Positions 10,116 to 20,594 of a stretch of 64,000 bases of DNA are shown piece after piece. This DNA is from Exiguobacterium sp. (GTDB lineage Bacteria; Bacillota; Bacilli; Exiguobacteriales; Exiguobacteriaceae): NCBI RefSeq assembly GCF_020832205.1, contig NZ_JAFIFD010000048.1:17570-81569 (forward strand). Reading direction: 5' to 3'. The notes beneath the pieces are model-generated. The model saw only the letters and a program-made list of their open reading frames with translations. It was not told the DNA's origin and searched no databases. Position 1 is the first letter of the stretch. Each line of letters opens with the position of its first letter. Position numbers and translations under genes: made by a program.

Positions 10116-10685
10116 ATGGACGGTTTCACGAAACGGACCGAGGAGAAACGCCGGGCCATTCTCGAGGCTGCTCGCACGTTGATGAAACAAGAACAGTCGC
10201 GCTTCACGATTCACGAGCTCGCGCGTGCCGCCTCTGTCTCCCCTGTCTCGATTTACAATTACTTCGGCTCAAAAGAGCAAGTCATCCTGCACGTCCTCAC
10301 TCGCCTGACCGAAAAAGAAATGAGTTGGATTGAGCAACGGATCGAGGCGCAAGTGCCGTTTGAAGAGTTATTGATCGACATCTTAAGACGGAAAATCGAA
10401 TCGGCCGGATTGTTCGACGATACGGTGTTGGCAATCGTCACGACCGACCCGTCGTGGCAACAACTTGCAGCCCGCGGGTACGCCGCGTTTCGAAACTTGA
10501 TCGAGTACGGCAAGATGACCGGAGCGGTCGACCCGGACATCTCGACCGACGCCTATTTACGCTACGTTCAATTGATGCAACAAGCTATCTTGTCAGACCC
10601 TAAGCTGTCGACGGCACAGATGACCGACACGATGCACGAATATTTTCATTTTTTCCTCCACGGCATCATGCGTAAAAACAACTAA
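10116..10685 (+). CDS. TetR/AcrR family transcriptional regulator
   Basis: N-terminal HTH FTIHELARAASVSPVSIYNYFGSKEQVILHVL; divergent from the ABC operon. Confidence 0.9.
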   Translation: MDGFTKRTEEKRRAILEAARTLMKQEQSRFTIHELARAASVSPVSIYNYFGSKEQVILHVLTRLTEKEMSWIEQRIEAQVPFEELLIDILRRKIESAGLFDDTVLAIVTTDPSWQQLAARGYAAFRNLIEYGKMTGAVDPDISTDAYLRYVQLMQQAILSDPKLSTAQMTDTMHEYFHFFLHGIMRKNN

Positions 10686-10738
10686 AAAGTCGCCTTCTCC
10701 TTCTGATCCGTTCAAGAAGTGATAGGCGACTTTTTTAT
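10686..10738. terminator. Rho-independent terminator
   Basis: AAAAAGTCGCCT...AGGCGACTTTTTT. Confidence 0.7.
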
Positions 10739-10763
10739 ATGCCGATATCGTATGGAAATGATT

Positions 10764-11111
10764 CTACTCTTGAAGTTCAGGGGGGATGTACGAATCAACA
10801 TCCAATTCATCTCCGCAGGCGATGATCAGTTCCGAACTTTCAGGTGTCATAAAGACACCCATGCGTTGACAAACTAAGCCTTCCATCATCGGTTCAATAT
10901 GCTCGTGTCTCCCGACTTGGAAGCGGTGTGCCATCCGAACCAACTCTGTGCCGAGACCAATCATGGCATTTCGGCTCAATGAGATCATCACCTTGCTTTG
11001 CGGGCTGACGTTTACCCACGACTCATCAAATACCATGACCGTGCCTACATTATCCGCCAACTGCTCGAATTCATCATTTTCATCGTCAATCAAATCAAAT
11101 TCGTACCGCAC
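10764..11111 (-). CDS. Hypothetical protein (possibly Imm32-like family)
   Basis: Protein-like ORF MRYEFDLIDDENDEFEQLADNVGTVMVF..., GTG start after AAAGGAAG; family call is weak recall. Confidence 0.55.
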   Translation of the reverse strand: MRYEFDLIDDENDEFEQLADNVGTVMVFDESWVNVSPQSKVMISLSRNAMIGLGTELVRMAHRFQVGRHEHIEPMMEGLVCQRMGVFMTPESSELIIACGDELDVDSYIPPELQE

Positions 11112-11132
11112 TCGTTCACTTCCTTTCGTCAA

Positions 11133-12266
11133 TCAGCTGTCTTCCGTTTTAAACACCGAGTCCGCAATCGGATAGAGCGACATGTCGAGCTCACAGTCCC
11201 CTGTCAAGACGAGGTCGGCGAGTACTTTCCCGATGTACGGACCGACCGTCAAGCCGGACGACCCTAGACCATTTGCAACGAGCAACTGATTCGCTCCCGG
11301 CACGCGGCCGAGAATCGGAATCGAGTTCGGGGTGACCGGACGGAAGCCGACCCGCGTCTCAATCAGTTCGGCCTCGGCAAGTCCTGGTGCCGATTCGAGC
11401 CCTTTCGAGAGCACTTCATGAATCCCGACCGCTGTCGGCCGTGCGTCAAACGCCTTGCCCCGCTCGTGCGTCGATCCGATGACGATGCGCCCGTCTTCAA
11501 ATCCGAGCAAATAGCGGCGCCGCGGCGGCATGACGACCGGCCAATCGGACGCATCCGTCTGCGGTAGCTGCACGTGCACGATTTGTGCCTTCTCGCCGGA
11601 GACACGGGCCGTGTAACCAATCGGCTCCATCAACTCGGGCAACCACGCCCCACAGGCGAGCACGATCTCGTCCGCCTCATAGCGGACACCGTCACATTCC
11701 ACATGATATCCGTCCGTTTCAACGAGAACGGCAGAACCGTCAATCAAGGTGACACCTCGTTTCACGGCCACCCGCTCCAGGGCCGCTCTCAACTTCTCTC
11801 CATCGACGCGAGCCCCGCCTTCAACGAGGAGGGCGTCGTACTCATCAGACAACGGGGGGAATCGTGTTTTCGCTTCTTCAGCCGTCATCCGGGTCAAGTC
11901 ACCGATTTCCGGTGCTTCTTCCCGGCGCAGCGCCGTCCGTTCGAGCATCTCGTTCAACTTCTTATCTTCATGTAAAGCGAGCGTGCCGACACGTTTGTAG
12001 CCGGTCTCTGTCTCGCCTTCTCGCTTCAAGTCGTCGACGATGGTCGCATAGTAGCGGGCACCGCCTTTAGCGAGCGCATACCACGCCTTGTTGCGGCGCT
12101 GGGCGATCCACGGGCAGACGATGCCTGCCGCGGCGTCGGTCGCCCGTCCGACTTCTTTTCTGTCAATGACGGTGACATCGGCTTTGCCCGCCAAATGATA
12201 TGCGGCCGAGATACCGACGATCCCGGAACCGATGATGACTACTTTCTTCATACGTTTCGCCCTCAA
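11133..12266 (-). CDS. FAD-dependent oxidoreductase (DAO / glycine-oxidase-like)
   Basis: VVIIGSGIVGISAAYHLAG Rossmann motif; C-terminal GFRPVTPNSIPILGRVPG...NGLGSSGLTVGPYIGK. Confidence 0.9.
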   Translation of the reverse strand: MRAKRMKKVVIIGSGIVGISAAYHLAGKADVTVIDRKEVGRATDAAAGIVCPWIAQRRNKAWYALAKGGARYYATIVDDLKREGETETGYKRVGTLALHEDKKLNEMLERTALRREEAPEIGDLTRMTAEEAKTRFPPLSDEYDALLVEGGARVDGEKLRAALERVAVKRGVTLIDGSAVLVETDGYHVECDGVRYEADEIVLACGAWLPELMEPIGYTARVSGEKAQIVHVQLPQTDASDWPVVMPPRRRYLLGFEDGRIVIGSTHERGKAFDARPTAVGIHEVLSKGLESAPGLAEAELIETRVGFRPVTPNSIPILGRVPGANQLLVANGLGSSGLTVGPYIGKVLADLVLTGDCELDMSLYPIADSVFKTEDS

Positions 12267-12333
12267 AAAATGAAGGCATTCACATCCTTTCCTATCTTCC
12301 TGAAAAAATCACCGGCCTTGTGGCCGATGATTT

Positions 12334-13068
12334 TTAGTCGCGCATGGCGAGTCGATACAATAAGTCGAGCAACTCGATATAGAGCCAGATGAGCGTCACG
12401 ATCAAACCGAACGCGGCCACCCACTCGAGGTGCTTCGGTGCCCGGTCTTCGACTTGGCGTGCGATGTAATCGAAGTCGAGGACGAGCGCGAGCGACGCGA
12501 TGATGACGATCACGAACTGGACTCCGATTGCGAGCGGTGATGAACCCGTCATGAACGGTAGCCCTGCTCCGAAGAAACTCATCCCGATTTGGAAGAGATA
12601 AAGGAGCATGACCGTAAAGATGGCGGCCATGATCCCAGCGCGGAACTTTTGCGTCACTTTGACGAGTCCCGTCGAGTAGACGAACCACATCGCGAAAGCG
12701 ACGACGAACGTCGTCAATACGGCACGACCGACGATGCCTGGCACCATCGCTTCAAAGAAGTACGAAATCGTCCCGACGAATACGCCTTCGACGATCCCGT
12801 AGAGCGGGGCGACGACAGGTGCCGTGTGCGGTTTGAACATGATGACGAGCGCGAGCAATAGCCCGAGGATGAGCGACCCGATCATGAGCGGGAAGAGAAG
12901 TCCTTCTCCGATGGTCGGAACGAGCGACCATGTCGCTCCTGCCGTCGCTGTGACGAGCATGAGCAACATGAAGATTTTAGACCACGTACCGGCTTTCGTC
13001 ATCGGTGCGGTCGCATAAGAAGACGTCTCCATCGATTTACGGAGAATTGGATTTGATTTAAGGTTCAA
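12334..13068 (-). CDS. Bax inhibitor-1/YccA family membrane protein
   Basis: Seven-TM pattern, NPILRKS N-terminus typical of YccA-like proteins; TTG start after AAAGGAG. Confidence 0.8.
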   Translation of the reverse strand: MNLKSNPILRKSMETSSYATAPMTKAGTWSKIFMLLMLVTATAGATWSLVPTIGEGLLFPLMIGSLILGLLLALVIMFKPHTAPVVAPLYGIVEGVFVGTISYFFEAMVPGIVGRAVLTTFVVAFAMWFVYSTGLVKVTQKFRAGIMAAIFTVMLLYLFQIGMSFFGAGLPFMTGSSPLAIGVQFVIVIIASLALVLDFDYIARQVEDRAPKHLEWVAAFGLIVTLIWLYIELLDLLYRLAMRD

Positions 13069-13094
13069 CGTTCGTAAGCTCCTTTATGAGTTGT

Positions 13095-13619
13095 TCAGCG
13101 CTTCGCCATCACATCGATGAAGGCGCGCATATAATCTGGTAAATCAGGTGGACGACGACTCGAGACGATATGGCCATCGACGACGACCGGCTCGTCATGC
13201 CAGATCGCGCCTGCGTTTTCCATGTCGTCTTTAATGCCTGGCGTGCTTGTTACGTTGACACCTTTAAGAATGTCAGCGGAAATGAGCACCCAGCCGGCAT
13301 GGCAGATTTGACCGATCGGACGTTTTTGTTCATGCATATAACGGACGAACCCTTTCACCGAGTCAAACCGGCGCAATAAGTCCGGTGACCAGCCTCCTGG
13401 GACGAGCAACGCATCAAATGACGTGATGTCCACGTCTTCGAACGCGACGTCAGACTTTGCAGGCACGCCATATTTACCCGTGTAGACGTGCGCACCTTTT
13501 TCCCCGGCAAGGATGACGTTCGCGCCTTCCTCACGTAAGCGGTGAATCGGATACCACAGTTCTAAATCTTCAAAATCGTCACTGACGATTTGCAGGATAT
13601 TCATACCTTGTAATTTCAT
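13095..13619 (-). CDS. DJ-1/PfpI family protein (type 1 glutamine amidotransferase-like)
   Basis: DALLVPGGWSPDLLR, IGQICHAGWVLISA nucleophile elbow; start MKLQGMNILQ after GGGAGGGG. Confidence 0.9.
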   Translation of the reverse strand: MKLQGMNILQIVSDDFEDLELWYPIHRLREEGANVILAGEKGAHVYTGKYGVPAKSDVAFEDVDITSFDALLVPGGWSPDLLRRFDSVKGFVRYMHEQKRPIGQICHAGWVLISADILKGVNVTSTPGIKDDMENAGAIWHDEPVVVDGHIVSSRRPPDLPDYMRAFIDVMAKR

Positions 13620-13729
13620 CGAACCCCTCCCTTTCATTGTCTTTCACAAGTATACCCTATAAGCAACGTGGCGAAAACAAAGACTATCGACGAAACGCAC
13701 GCCTATAAGCTTTACTTTTATCTGTCCAA

Positions 13730-14650
13730 TCAATCCGTTCGCGTCACTGTCACGATGACGTTTCCGACTTTCCCGCCCGCATCAACGTAGCGATGGGCCG
13801 AGGCGATGTCCTCGAGCGGATATATCGAGTCAATGACGGCTCTCACATGTCCCGATTCGAACAGTTCGTTCAGGAAAGTCAGGTCCTCTTTCCGTTCACT
13901 AGAGACACCTTGACCAGCTACGGAACTAAACTTTCCGTGGTCACTCATATGCTTACGGGCCATCCGTTTATCGATTTTACCGGCCGCATCAAACACGGCG
14001 TCATACATAGTCAAGTCGTTATCGTATCCTGCTTTTGTATGATCGACCACAACGTCTGCCCCCAAACTTCTCACGAGTTCGAAATTCCGCTCCCTACAGA
14101 CAGCCGTCACGTGGGCCCCGTAATATTTCGCGATTTGAACGGCCATTGAACCGACTGCACCGGAAGCCCCGTAAATCAATACGGTCTTCGCTTGTTCGAT
14201 GCTCACTTTACGCAAAAAATGAAGGGCTGTCGTCCCGCCGAACGGTAGGTATGCCGCTTCGACATAGCTAGCGTTTTGAGGCATGAGCTCAACACACTTA
14301 CTCTCTTTGACACACGCGTATTCGGCGTATCCTCCGAATCGCATCCCGGTCAACGCATAGACGCGGTCTCCGACCTTGAAGTGCTCGACGCGTCTGCCCG
14401 TCTCAACGACTTCCCCTGCCAAGACGACACCTAAGATCGGCTGTCGCGGCGCCTTGAAACCTATGACGACCCGCATCGGAAGCTTACCGACTGCCGGCAC
14501 ATCGAGTGCTCGTAGGCGGCGGTCCCCTGAATGGACGGCCGTGGTATGGACTTTAATCAACAAATCAAAGTCTTTTGGCACAGGCTTGTCCACCACTTGA
14601 AGCTGTAGCACATCCGGCGGCCCATATGCGGTACAAATCACTGCTCTCAT
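13730..14650 (-). CDS. NAD(P)-dependent alcohol dehydrogenase / quinone oxidoreductase-like (MDR superfamily)
   Basis: MRAVICTAYGPPDVLQL, YGASGAVGSMAVQIAKYYGA; start after AAGGAGGG. Confidence 0.9.
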   Translation of the reverse strand: MRAVICTAYGPPDVLQLQVVDKPVPKDFDLLIKVHTTAVHSGDRRLRALDVPAVGKLPMRVVIGFKAPRQPILGVVLAGEVVETGRRVEHFKVGDRVYALTGMRFGGYAEYACVKESKCVELMPQNASYVEAAYLPFGGTTALHFLRKVSIEQAKTVLIYGASGAVGSMAVQIAKYYGAHVTAVCRERNFELVRSLGADVVVDHTKAGYDNDLTMYDAVFDAAGKIDKRMARKHMSDHGKFSSVAGQGVSSERKEDLTFLNELFESGHVRAVIDSIYPLEDIASAHRYVDAGGKVGNVIVTVTRTD

Positions 14651-14742
14651 TGTAACCCTCCTTTTCGTGCCTGAAGTTGTTACTAATGAATTCACCGTTT
14701 CAACAAAAGATAATCAAATGAAAAAGTCACCTCGTTCACAGG

Positions 14743-14886
14743 ATGTCATTACTTATGAAACGAGCTGAGGAATATGAACGATTGCTGAAAGAAAAGCTGT
14801 TGATTCGAAGGGCCGCCCCTATTCCTCTCGATAAAGAGTATTCATATTACTTTTGGAAAAGATTCCAACTTAATCGGGTACAATAA
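14743..14886 (+). CDS. Possible small protein, 47 aa (MSLLMKRAEEYERLLKEKLLIRRAAPIPLDKEYSYYFWKRFQLNRVQ)
   Basis: Intergenic ORF with ordered amino-acid composition; weak ribosome-binding site; not in the ORF track. Confidence 0.35.
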   Translation: MSLLMKRAEEYERLLKEKLLIRRAAPIPLDKEYSYYFWKRFQLNRVQ

Positions 14887-14923
14887 GATTGATGCCTCAA
14901 TCAACTATTGAAGGAGACTTAAT

Positions 14924-15610
14924 ATGACTACGTACTACTATCTAGGCTGGTTCAACAATTTCTTCCCAAAAGATTTGGCACATGCATTATCTCGAGATAC
15001 GACGACTCGTCATTCGCTCGTGATGATCAGCTCGAATCCTGCCTCCAGTTCGGTAAATGGCTTCACCGAACTGTCTTGGTTAGAGGATGCGGGAATTTTT
15101 TTTGACGAGTACCATCTAATCAATTATGAAGTGGAGCAGGAAGAGGCTAAACGCCGGATTAGTGATGCTTCGGCGATTTTCTTATTAGGTGGGGACACTG
15201 TAAAACAAAACTCGTTTTTATATGAGTACGATTTATTAGAGTTGATTCAATCTAATGGTGGTATTGTCATCGGAGCCAGTGCAGGCGCTATCAATATGTC
15301 TTCGAAATGGGTTTGCTCCCCAAACTTAGGTCATTTGACTTCCGCAACAACGATTTACAACGGCCTGGCATTTCATAACTTTTCCGTTCTCTCCCACTTC
15401 GATCTGGAACACAATATGGATGTAGTCAAACAAGAACTCGCCCTTTTATCCGATGAGTTGCCGGTTTTTGTGTCCAACAAAGACTGTGCGATTCGGGTTC
15501 AAGAAAATAGAATTGAGATTTTTGGAGATGTGTATCTATACTCTCAACAAAACATGACGAAGCTAACTGAGCGCGTCCATTCCGTCACGGACTTCCCATC
15601 CCCGCTCTAA
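14924..15610 (+). CDS. Peptidase E-like (S51 / type 1 glutamine amidotransferase-like) protein
   Basis: AIFLLGGDTVKQNSFL and GIVIGASAGAINMSSKW nucleophile motif. Confidence 0.8.
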   Translation: MTTYYYLGWFNNFFPKDLAHALSRDTTTRHSLVMISSNPASSSVNGFTELSWLEDAGIFFDEYHLINYEVEQEEAKRRISDASAIFLLGGDTVKQNSFLYEYDLLELIQSNGGIVIGASAGAINMSSKWVCSPNLGHLTSATTIYNGLAFHNFSVLSHFDLEHNMDVVKQELALLSDELPVFVSNKDCAIRVQENRIEIFGDVYLYSQQNMTKLTERVHSVTDFPSPL

Positions 15611-15696
15611 AATACGTTTGCTCAAGAAAGCGACGTACTTCCAGACAATAAATCTGTATATAGAAATCGTAACGTTTTGTCATCAATATATTGTGT

Positions 15697-15702
15697 TATA
15701 AT
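15697..15702 (+). promoter_or_regulatory. Candidate -10 box (TATAAT) of the thyA-dfrA operon
   Basis: TATAAT about 50 bp upstream of the thyA start; -35 not convincingly placed. Confidence 0.4.
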
Positions 15703-15748
15703 GAGTGCGACTTTTTGTTAACTTTTAACGAGAAAGGGGACTTCCCAC

Positions 15749-16543
15749 ATGAAACAATATCACGATTTATGCACCCACATCCTCGAGCACGGTGTCGTCA
15801 AAGAGGACCGGACCGGTACCGGCACGACGAGCGTATTCGGCTATCAAATGCGTTTCAACCTTCAGGACGGGTTTCCCCTCATCACGACGAAAAAACTACA
15901 TACCCGTTCGATTATCCATGAACTGCTTTGGTTCATTTCAGGCGACACGAACGTCCGTTACCTGCAAGACAATGGAGTCCGCATTTGGAACGAGTGGGCC
16001 GATGAGGACGGCAACCTCGGTCCCGTCTACGGTGCCCAGTGGCGATCGTTCCCGAAACCCGACGGCTCGAGCGTCGATCAGCTCGCGGAAGTGATTGAAC
16101 AGATCAAGACGAACCCCGATTCACGTCGCCTCGTCGTATCGGCTTGGAACCCAGGTCAACTGAAAGATATGGCGCTCCCGCCGTGCCATTTGTTGTTCCA
16201 ATTTTATGTCGCGGACGGGAAGTTATCGTGCCAGCTGTATCAACGAAGCGCTGACACGTTCCTCGGTGTCCCGTTCAATATCGCGTCTTACGCCTTGTTG
16301 ACGCATATGGTCGCGCACGTCACGAACCTTGAAGTCGGCGATTTCGTCCATACGCTCGGCGATGCGCACATCTATCATAACCACCTCGAGCAAGTGAAAC
16401 TCCAGTTGACACGTGAGCCGCGTCCGCTCCCGAAACTTAACATTTTACGGGACGTCTCATCGATCGAAGACTTCCGTTTTGAAGACTTCGAGATCGTCGA
16501 TTATGACCCGCATCCCCACATAAAAGGAGCCGTCAGCGTATGA
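15749..16543 (+). CDS. thyA: Thymidylate synthase
   Basis: [30 protein letters not shown] active-site Cys, DPHPHIKG. Confidence 0.98.
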   Translation: MKQYHDLCTHILEHGVVKEDRTGTGTTSVFGYQMRFNLQDGFPLITTKKLHTRSIIHELLWFISGDTNVRYLQDNGVRIWNEWADEDGNLGPVYGAQWRSFPKPDGSSVDQLAEVIEQIKTNPDSRRLVVSAWNPGQLKDMALPPCHLLFQFYVADGKLSCQLYQRSADTFLGVPFNIASYALLTHMVAHVTNLEVGDFVHTLGDAHIYHNHLEQVKLQLTREPRPLPKLNILRDVSSIEDFRFEDFEIVDYDPHPHIKGAVSV

Positions 16544-17022
16544 TCATCCACGTCGTCGCCTACGGATCAAATCGGGAGATCGGAAAAGATAACGGCTTGT
16601 TATGGAACCTTCCTGACGACTTGAAACAGTTTAAAGCGATCACGACCGGCCAGACGATCGTGATGGGCCGAAAGACGTACGAATCAATCGGCCGGCCCTT
16701 GCCGAACCGACGCAACATCGTCGTCACCTCGGATGAAACGTTCCGAGCTGACGGCGTCGAAGTATGGCACGACCTCGATCGGCTCCGCAATGAAGCCACG
16801 TCTGAAGATTTCTATATCATCGGCGGAGCGACGCTGTATGAACAGACGATGCCGATCACAGACCGCTTTTATGTGACAGAAGTCGACGGGGCGTTCGAGG
16901 CGGATACGTTTTATCCGGAACTCCCTGACGTCGTGGTCACGCGCTTTCAGGCTCACCCTGCCGACGACCGCCACGCGTACAGCTTCACCTTTTATCAATA
17001 CGACAAAAAAGACATCGATTGA
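16540..17022 (+). CDS. dfrA: Dihydrofolate reductase
   Basis: [47 protein letters not shown] overlap with thyA. Confidence 0.97.
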   Translation: MIIHVVAYGSNREIGKDNGLLWNLPDDLKQFKAITTGQTIVMGRKTYESIGRPLPNRRNIVVTSDETFRADGVEVWHDLDRLRNEATSEDFYIIGGATLYEQTMPITDRFYVTEVDGAFEADTFYPELPDVVVTRFQAHPADDRHAYSFTFYQYDKKDID

Positions 17023-17040
17023 GTTCGATGTCTTTTTTAG
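17004..17040. terminator. Convergent terminator between dfrA and the GGDEF gene
   Basis: AAAAAAGACATCGAttgagtTCGATGTCTTTTTT. Confidence 0.8.
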
Positions 17041-18518
17041 TCCGGCAACTTTTCGAGCCACTGTTCAATTTTTTCGGTGATGACGTCTTCTCCGTCCGAT
17101 TCGGACACATCATCGTAAAGCCCGAGTTCCGCGGCGGTGCGGGCCGTCACCGCAAGGATATGACTGTACTTCCCGCGTTGCTCTTTCACGGCGGACAATG
17201 TCCGCGCCTCATTCGAACCGGATTCGTCCAAAATGAACATCTCGACATGATCGTTACAGACGTAAGCCCCGTATGGCCGATACACGACCTCGTAACGACG
17301 GTGCTGTTTAGGCAACTGGTCAGCCAAAAGCGCATATTTTTTTGAACTCATCGTGACATAAGCAAGGCGTTTCTCATCCCGGACTGCCGTCGAGTAGCGG
17401 ATGATGCGGTTGCGACCGTCCCGTTTCGCCTTGTAGAGCGCTTCGTCCGCATACGCACACCATTCTCCTAGCGTCATCCCGAGTTGACAGACACGGGTAT
17501 ACCCGATTGACACCGTCACATGATGCTCGTACGGGAACGTCATTTGTTCGATCCGAGTCCGTACCCGTTCAAGGACCGCATCGACGACGGCCCGGTCCGA
17601 GACGTTCAAGATGATGAGAAACTCCTCACCTCCGTAACGAATCAACTCGTCGCTCGATCGGATCGCAAGCCGAATCTCTTCGGCGACACGGTGGAGCACT
17701 TCGTCCCCGTAAGCGTGACCGAACGTATCGTTCAATTGCTTGAAGTGATCAATGTCCAATAAAGCGAGCGTAAAACTTTCTCCAGAGCGTTCGAGCCGGG
17801 ACATGAAACGACCGAACGTCGCTTTCAAATATTTGCGGTTGAAGGCGCCGGTCAACTCATCGACGAGCAGCGCGTTCGAGACGAGTCGTGCTTTTTCGAT
17901 GTGCAATCCGAGACGGACGAGCCGCTCTTCCATCGGGATCCACGATTCCCAATAATCATCGAAGCCATATGAGTAAGCGGCAAGACGATAATGTTCGTTC
18001 GTCCCGATGACGATGAGCGGGACGTAAAGTTTCTTCATTTTGCTGACAAACGATTGGATGTCGCGTTCGAGGAAATTCGGCCATAGCTCCACATCCATGA
18101 TGATCGCTTTCGGCACGTCTTCATAGTCGTATTCGACGGCTTCTTCCAACGTTTGTAGAAACACCGGTCTTGCCCCGAGCTTCTCGACGCGCGGTTTATA
18201 TCGGCTGAACGTCGACAAGCTCGCCGCCAACACGAGAACGAGATCCTCATCTTCTTGATCGATTCCGAGAATCGTATGTATGTAACGCTTAACCGGTGCA
18301 AGCAACGCGTTCGCTTCCGCCTGGGATAAGACGGGCGGTAAATCACGGACTTCCGACTCGACCCGGCTAAAAATCTCAAGCAAGTGCATCAGCCGCCGCT
18401 TCCGGACTTCCGCCTTCACCCAAGCCAACAGAAACTCGATATCCTGTGTCGGAATCTGTCGTGCCTCCGTCAGTTTCGTTAATATATCGTGTACGCGATC
18501 TGTAGGTTGATGCTCCAT
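17037..18518 (-). CDS. Diguanylate cyclase (GGDEF domain) with flanking regions before and after the catalytic domain
   Basis: DELTGAFNRKYL, DIDHFKQLNDTFGHAYGDEVL, RYGGEEFLIIL, VSIGYTRV, ADEALYKAKRDGRNRI. Confidence 0.95.
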   Translation of the reverse strand: MEHQPTDRVHDILTKLTEARQIPTQDIEFLLAWVKAEVRKRRLMHLLEIFSRVESEVRDLPPVLSQAEANALLAPVKRYIHTILGIDQEDEDLVLVLAASLSTFSRYKPRVEKLGARPVFLQTLEEAVEYDYEDVPKAIIMDVELWPNFLERDIQSFVSKMKKLYVPLIVIGTNEHYRLAAYSYGFDDYWESWIPMEERLVRLGLHIEKARLVSNALLVDELTGAFNRKYLKATFGRFMSRLERSGESFTLALLDIDHFKQLNDTFGHAYGDEVLHRVAEEIRLAIRSSDELIRYGGEEFLIILNVSDRAVVDAVLERVRTRIEQMTFPYEHHVTVSIGYTRVCQLGMTLGEWCAYADEALYKAKRDGRNRIIRYSTAVRDEKRLAYVTMSSKKYALLADQLPKQHRRYEVVYRPYGAYVCNDHVEMFILDESGSNEARTLSAVKEQRGKYSHILAVTARTAAELGLYDDVSESDGEDVITEKIEQWLEKLPD

Positions 18519-18655
18519 TCCCGACCCCCCAGTTTCGTTCTTCCCGAAATTCGCTTCTGTCTTCGATTATGCGACTTCCTCCACGAAAATACAACTATTT
18601 CCTCATTTCCTTCCTATTGTTTGACATATAGTTAGTACTTACGTCCTAAAATAAC

Positions 18656-18700
18656 GAAAGAGAAAGGCGACTCTTCGGCCGCCCTTCTCTTATTTTTCCA
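18656..18700. terminator. Terminator downstream of fumC
   Basis: AGAGAAAGGCG...CGCCCTTCTCT inverted repeat with T-rich flank. Confidence 0.6.
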
Positions 18701-20090
18701 CTTTTAAGTTCGGAGACGTCATCTCTTCCGGACGAATCCACTTGTCAAATTGTTCCTCGGTCAAGAGGCCAGTTTCAAGCGCGGCTTCTTTAAGTGATGT
18801 CCCTTGGCGATGGGCCAATTTAGCAATTTTCGCTGCATTCTCATAACCGATGTGCGGATTGAGCGCCGTGACGAGCATGAGTGAGCGGTCCACGTTATGG
18901 GCGATCACATCCAAATCAGGCTCGATACCGACCGCACAATGCTCATCGAACGAATGAAGACTATCCGTCAACAAACGGCACGTTTGCAAAAAGTTGTACA
19001 TGATGACCGGTTTGAACACGTTCAACTCAAAATTCCCTTGGCTCGCGCCGAACCCGATCGTCGCATCGTTTCCGAGCACTTGAGCCGCGACCATCGTCAA
19101 CGCCTCGCTCTGCGTCGGGTTCACTTTACCCGGCATGATCGAGCTGCCCGGTTCATTTTCAGGAATCGTGATTTCGCCGATACCGGCACGCGGGCCAGAA
19201 GCGAGCCAACGGACGTCGTTGGCGATCTTCATCGCATCCATGGCGAGTGCTTTCAACGCCCCATGGGTGAATACGAGTTGGTCGTGGCTCGTGAGCGCAT
19301 GGAACTTGTTCACTGCGGTCACGAATTGTTTTCCGGTCTCCTCAGAAATTTTAGCCGCGACGACTTCCCCGAACTTCGGATGGGCGTTGATGCCTGTCCC
19401 GACCGCTGTTCCCCCGAGAGCGAGTTCCGTCAACGGGTCGAGCGTCCGTTCGATCATCTGTTTCGATAGCTCGAGCATCCGGACCCAACCGCTGATCTCT
19501 TGGCCGAGCGTGACCGGTGTCGCGTCTTGCAAATGGGTACGACCAATTTTGACGACGTCCATGTACGCCTCCGCTTTTTTGTCGAGCGTCGCATGGAGCG
19601 CCTCAATCGCCGGCAGCACTTTGTCTTCGACCGCGAGGATGGCCGCGATGTGCATCGCTGTCGGATACGTGTCGTTTGAACTCTGCGATTTATTGACGTC
19701 GTCGTTCGGGTGGATCGTGATTGATTGGCCGCGTGCTTTCAACTTGTCGTTCGCCAAGTGGGCGATGACTTCGTTGACGTTCATGTTCGATTGCGTGCCT
19801 GAGCCTGTCTGCCAGACGACGAGCGGAAACTCGGCGTCGTGTTCGCCCGCTACGATCTCGTCAGCGACTTCGGCGATGACGTCTGCCTTATCCTGCTCGA
19901 GAACACCTAGTTCAGCGTTGGCCAAAGCCGCGCCTTTTTTCAAGATCGCGAACGCGTGGACGACCTCAAGCGGCATTTTTTCTGTCCCGATTTTAAAGTT
20001 TTGTAAGCTTCGTTGTGTTTGCGCGCCCCATTTCGCTGAAGCTGGAACGTTGATTTCCCCCATCGTGTCCCTTTCGATCCGATATTCCAT
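18690..20090 (-). CDS. fumC: Fumarate hydratase class II
   Basis: [16 protein letters not shown] signature; [14 protein letters not shown]. Confidence 0.98.
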   Translation of the reverse strand: MEYRIERDTMGEINVPASAKWGAQTQRSLQNFKIGTEKMPLEVVHAFAILKKGAALANAELGVLEQDKADVIAEVADEIVAGEHDAEFPLVVWQTGSGTQSNMNVNEVIAHLANDKLKARGQSITIHPNDDVNKSQSSNDTYPTAMHIAAILAVEDKVLPAIEALHATLDKKAEAYMDVVKIGRTHLQDATPVTLGQEISGWVRMLELSKQMIERTLDPLTELALGGTAVGTGINAHPKFGEVVAAKISEETGKQFVTAVNKFHALTSHDQLVFTHGALKALAMDAMKIANDVRWLASGPRAGIGEITIPENEPGSSIMPGKVNPTQSEALTMVAAQVLGNDATIGFGASQGNFELNVFKPVIMYNFLQTCRLLTDSLHSFDEHCAVGIEPDLDVIAHNVDRSLMLVTALNPHIGYENAAKIAKLAHRQGTSLKEAALETGLLTEEQFDKWIRPEEMTSPNLKVEK

Positions 20091-20171
20091 GAAAATTCCC
20101 CCTCTTTTTTTGACTACGCTTTCATTCTAGCGAAACTTATGTGAAAAAGAAACGGGCGTATCGTCAAATGT

Positions 20172-20205
20172 AAAAAAAGTCGAGACCATGTCCCGACTTT
20201 TCCAA
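20172..20205. terminator. Terminator downstream of the RNase H-like gene
   Basis: AAAAGTCG...CGACTTTT with T tract on the minus strand. Confidence 0.65.
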
Positions 20206-20594
20206 TCAATCACTTGATAGCGCCTGTTTGGCGATGCGATCCGCCTTGTTTTCACTACGTGGCACCCATTTGATGAACGTGACGGGCAAGTCATCATAGG
20301 CGATGAGCGCCTTAAGAAAAAGTGGTTTGACCGAATGATCTTTCAAAAACCGTTGTTCCAGTGCTCGGACGATCGTCTCGGCGTCCGAATGGAGCATGAA
20401 CGTCGTCTCCCCCTCAAGGCGATGCGCGTGTTCGAGGGCGAAACCGAGCGCGGCGAGTTCAGCTTGTGCACTCGTCAGCCCTGAAGTCTTTCGGGTATGG
20501 GTGCTGACCATACCGTCCGACGTCTTCACCCAGACACCGAGGCCGATCGCACCCGTCTGTTGATTCGTCGCCGCATCAAAATAGATGTGAACCA
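20206..20594 (-). CDS. RNase HI-like / reverse-transcriptase-like ribonuclease H
   Basis: IYFDAATNQQTGAIGLGVW, SAQAELAALGFALEHA, LHSDAETIVRAL, ENKADRIAKQAL; probable GTG start inside the end of the upstream ORF. Confidence 0.75.

Noticed and set aside
19135-20130. 331-aa plus-strand ORF opposite fumC
   Set aside because: Lies antisense to a clearly conserved fumC; composition (Ser/Thr/Cys-rich) is typical of antisense frames.
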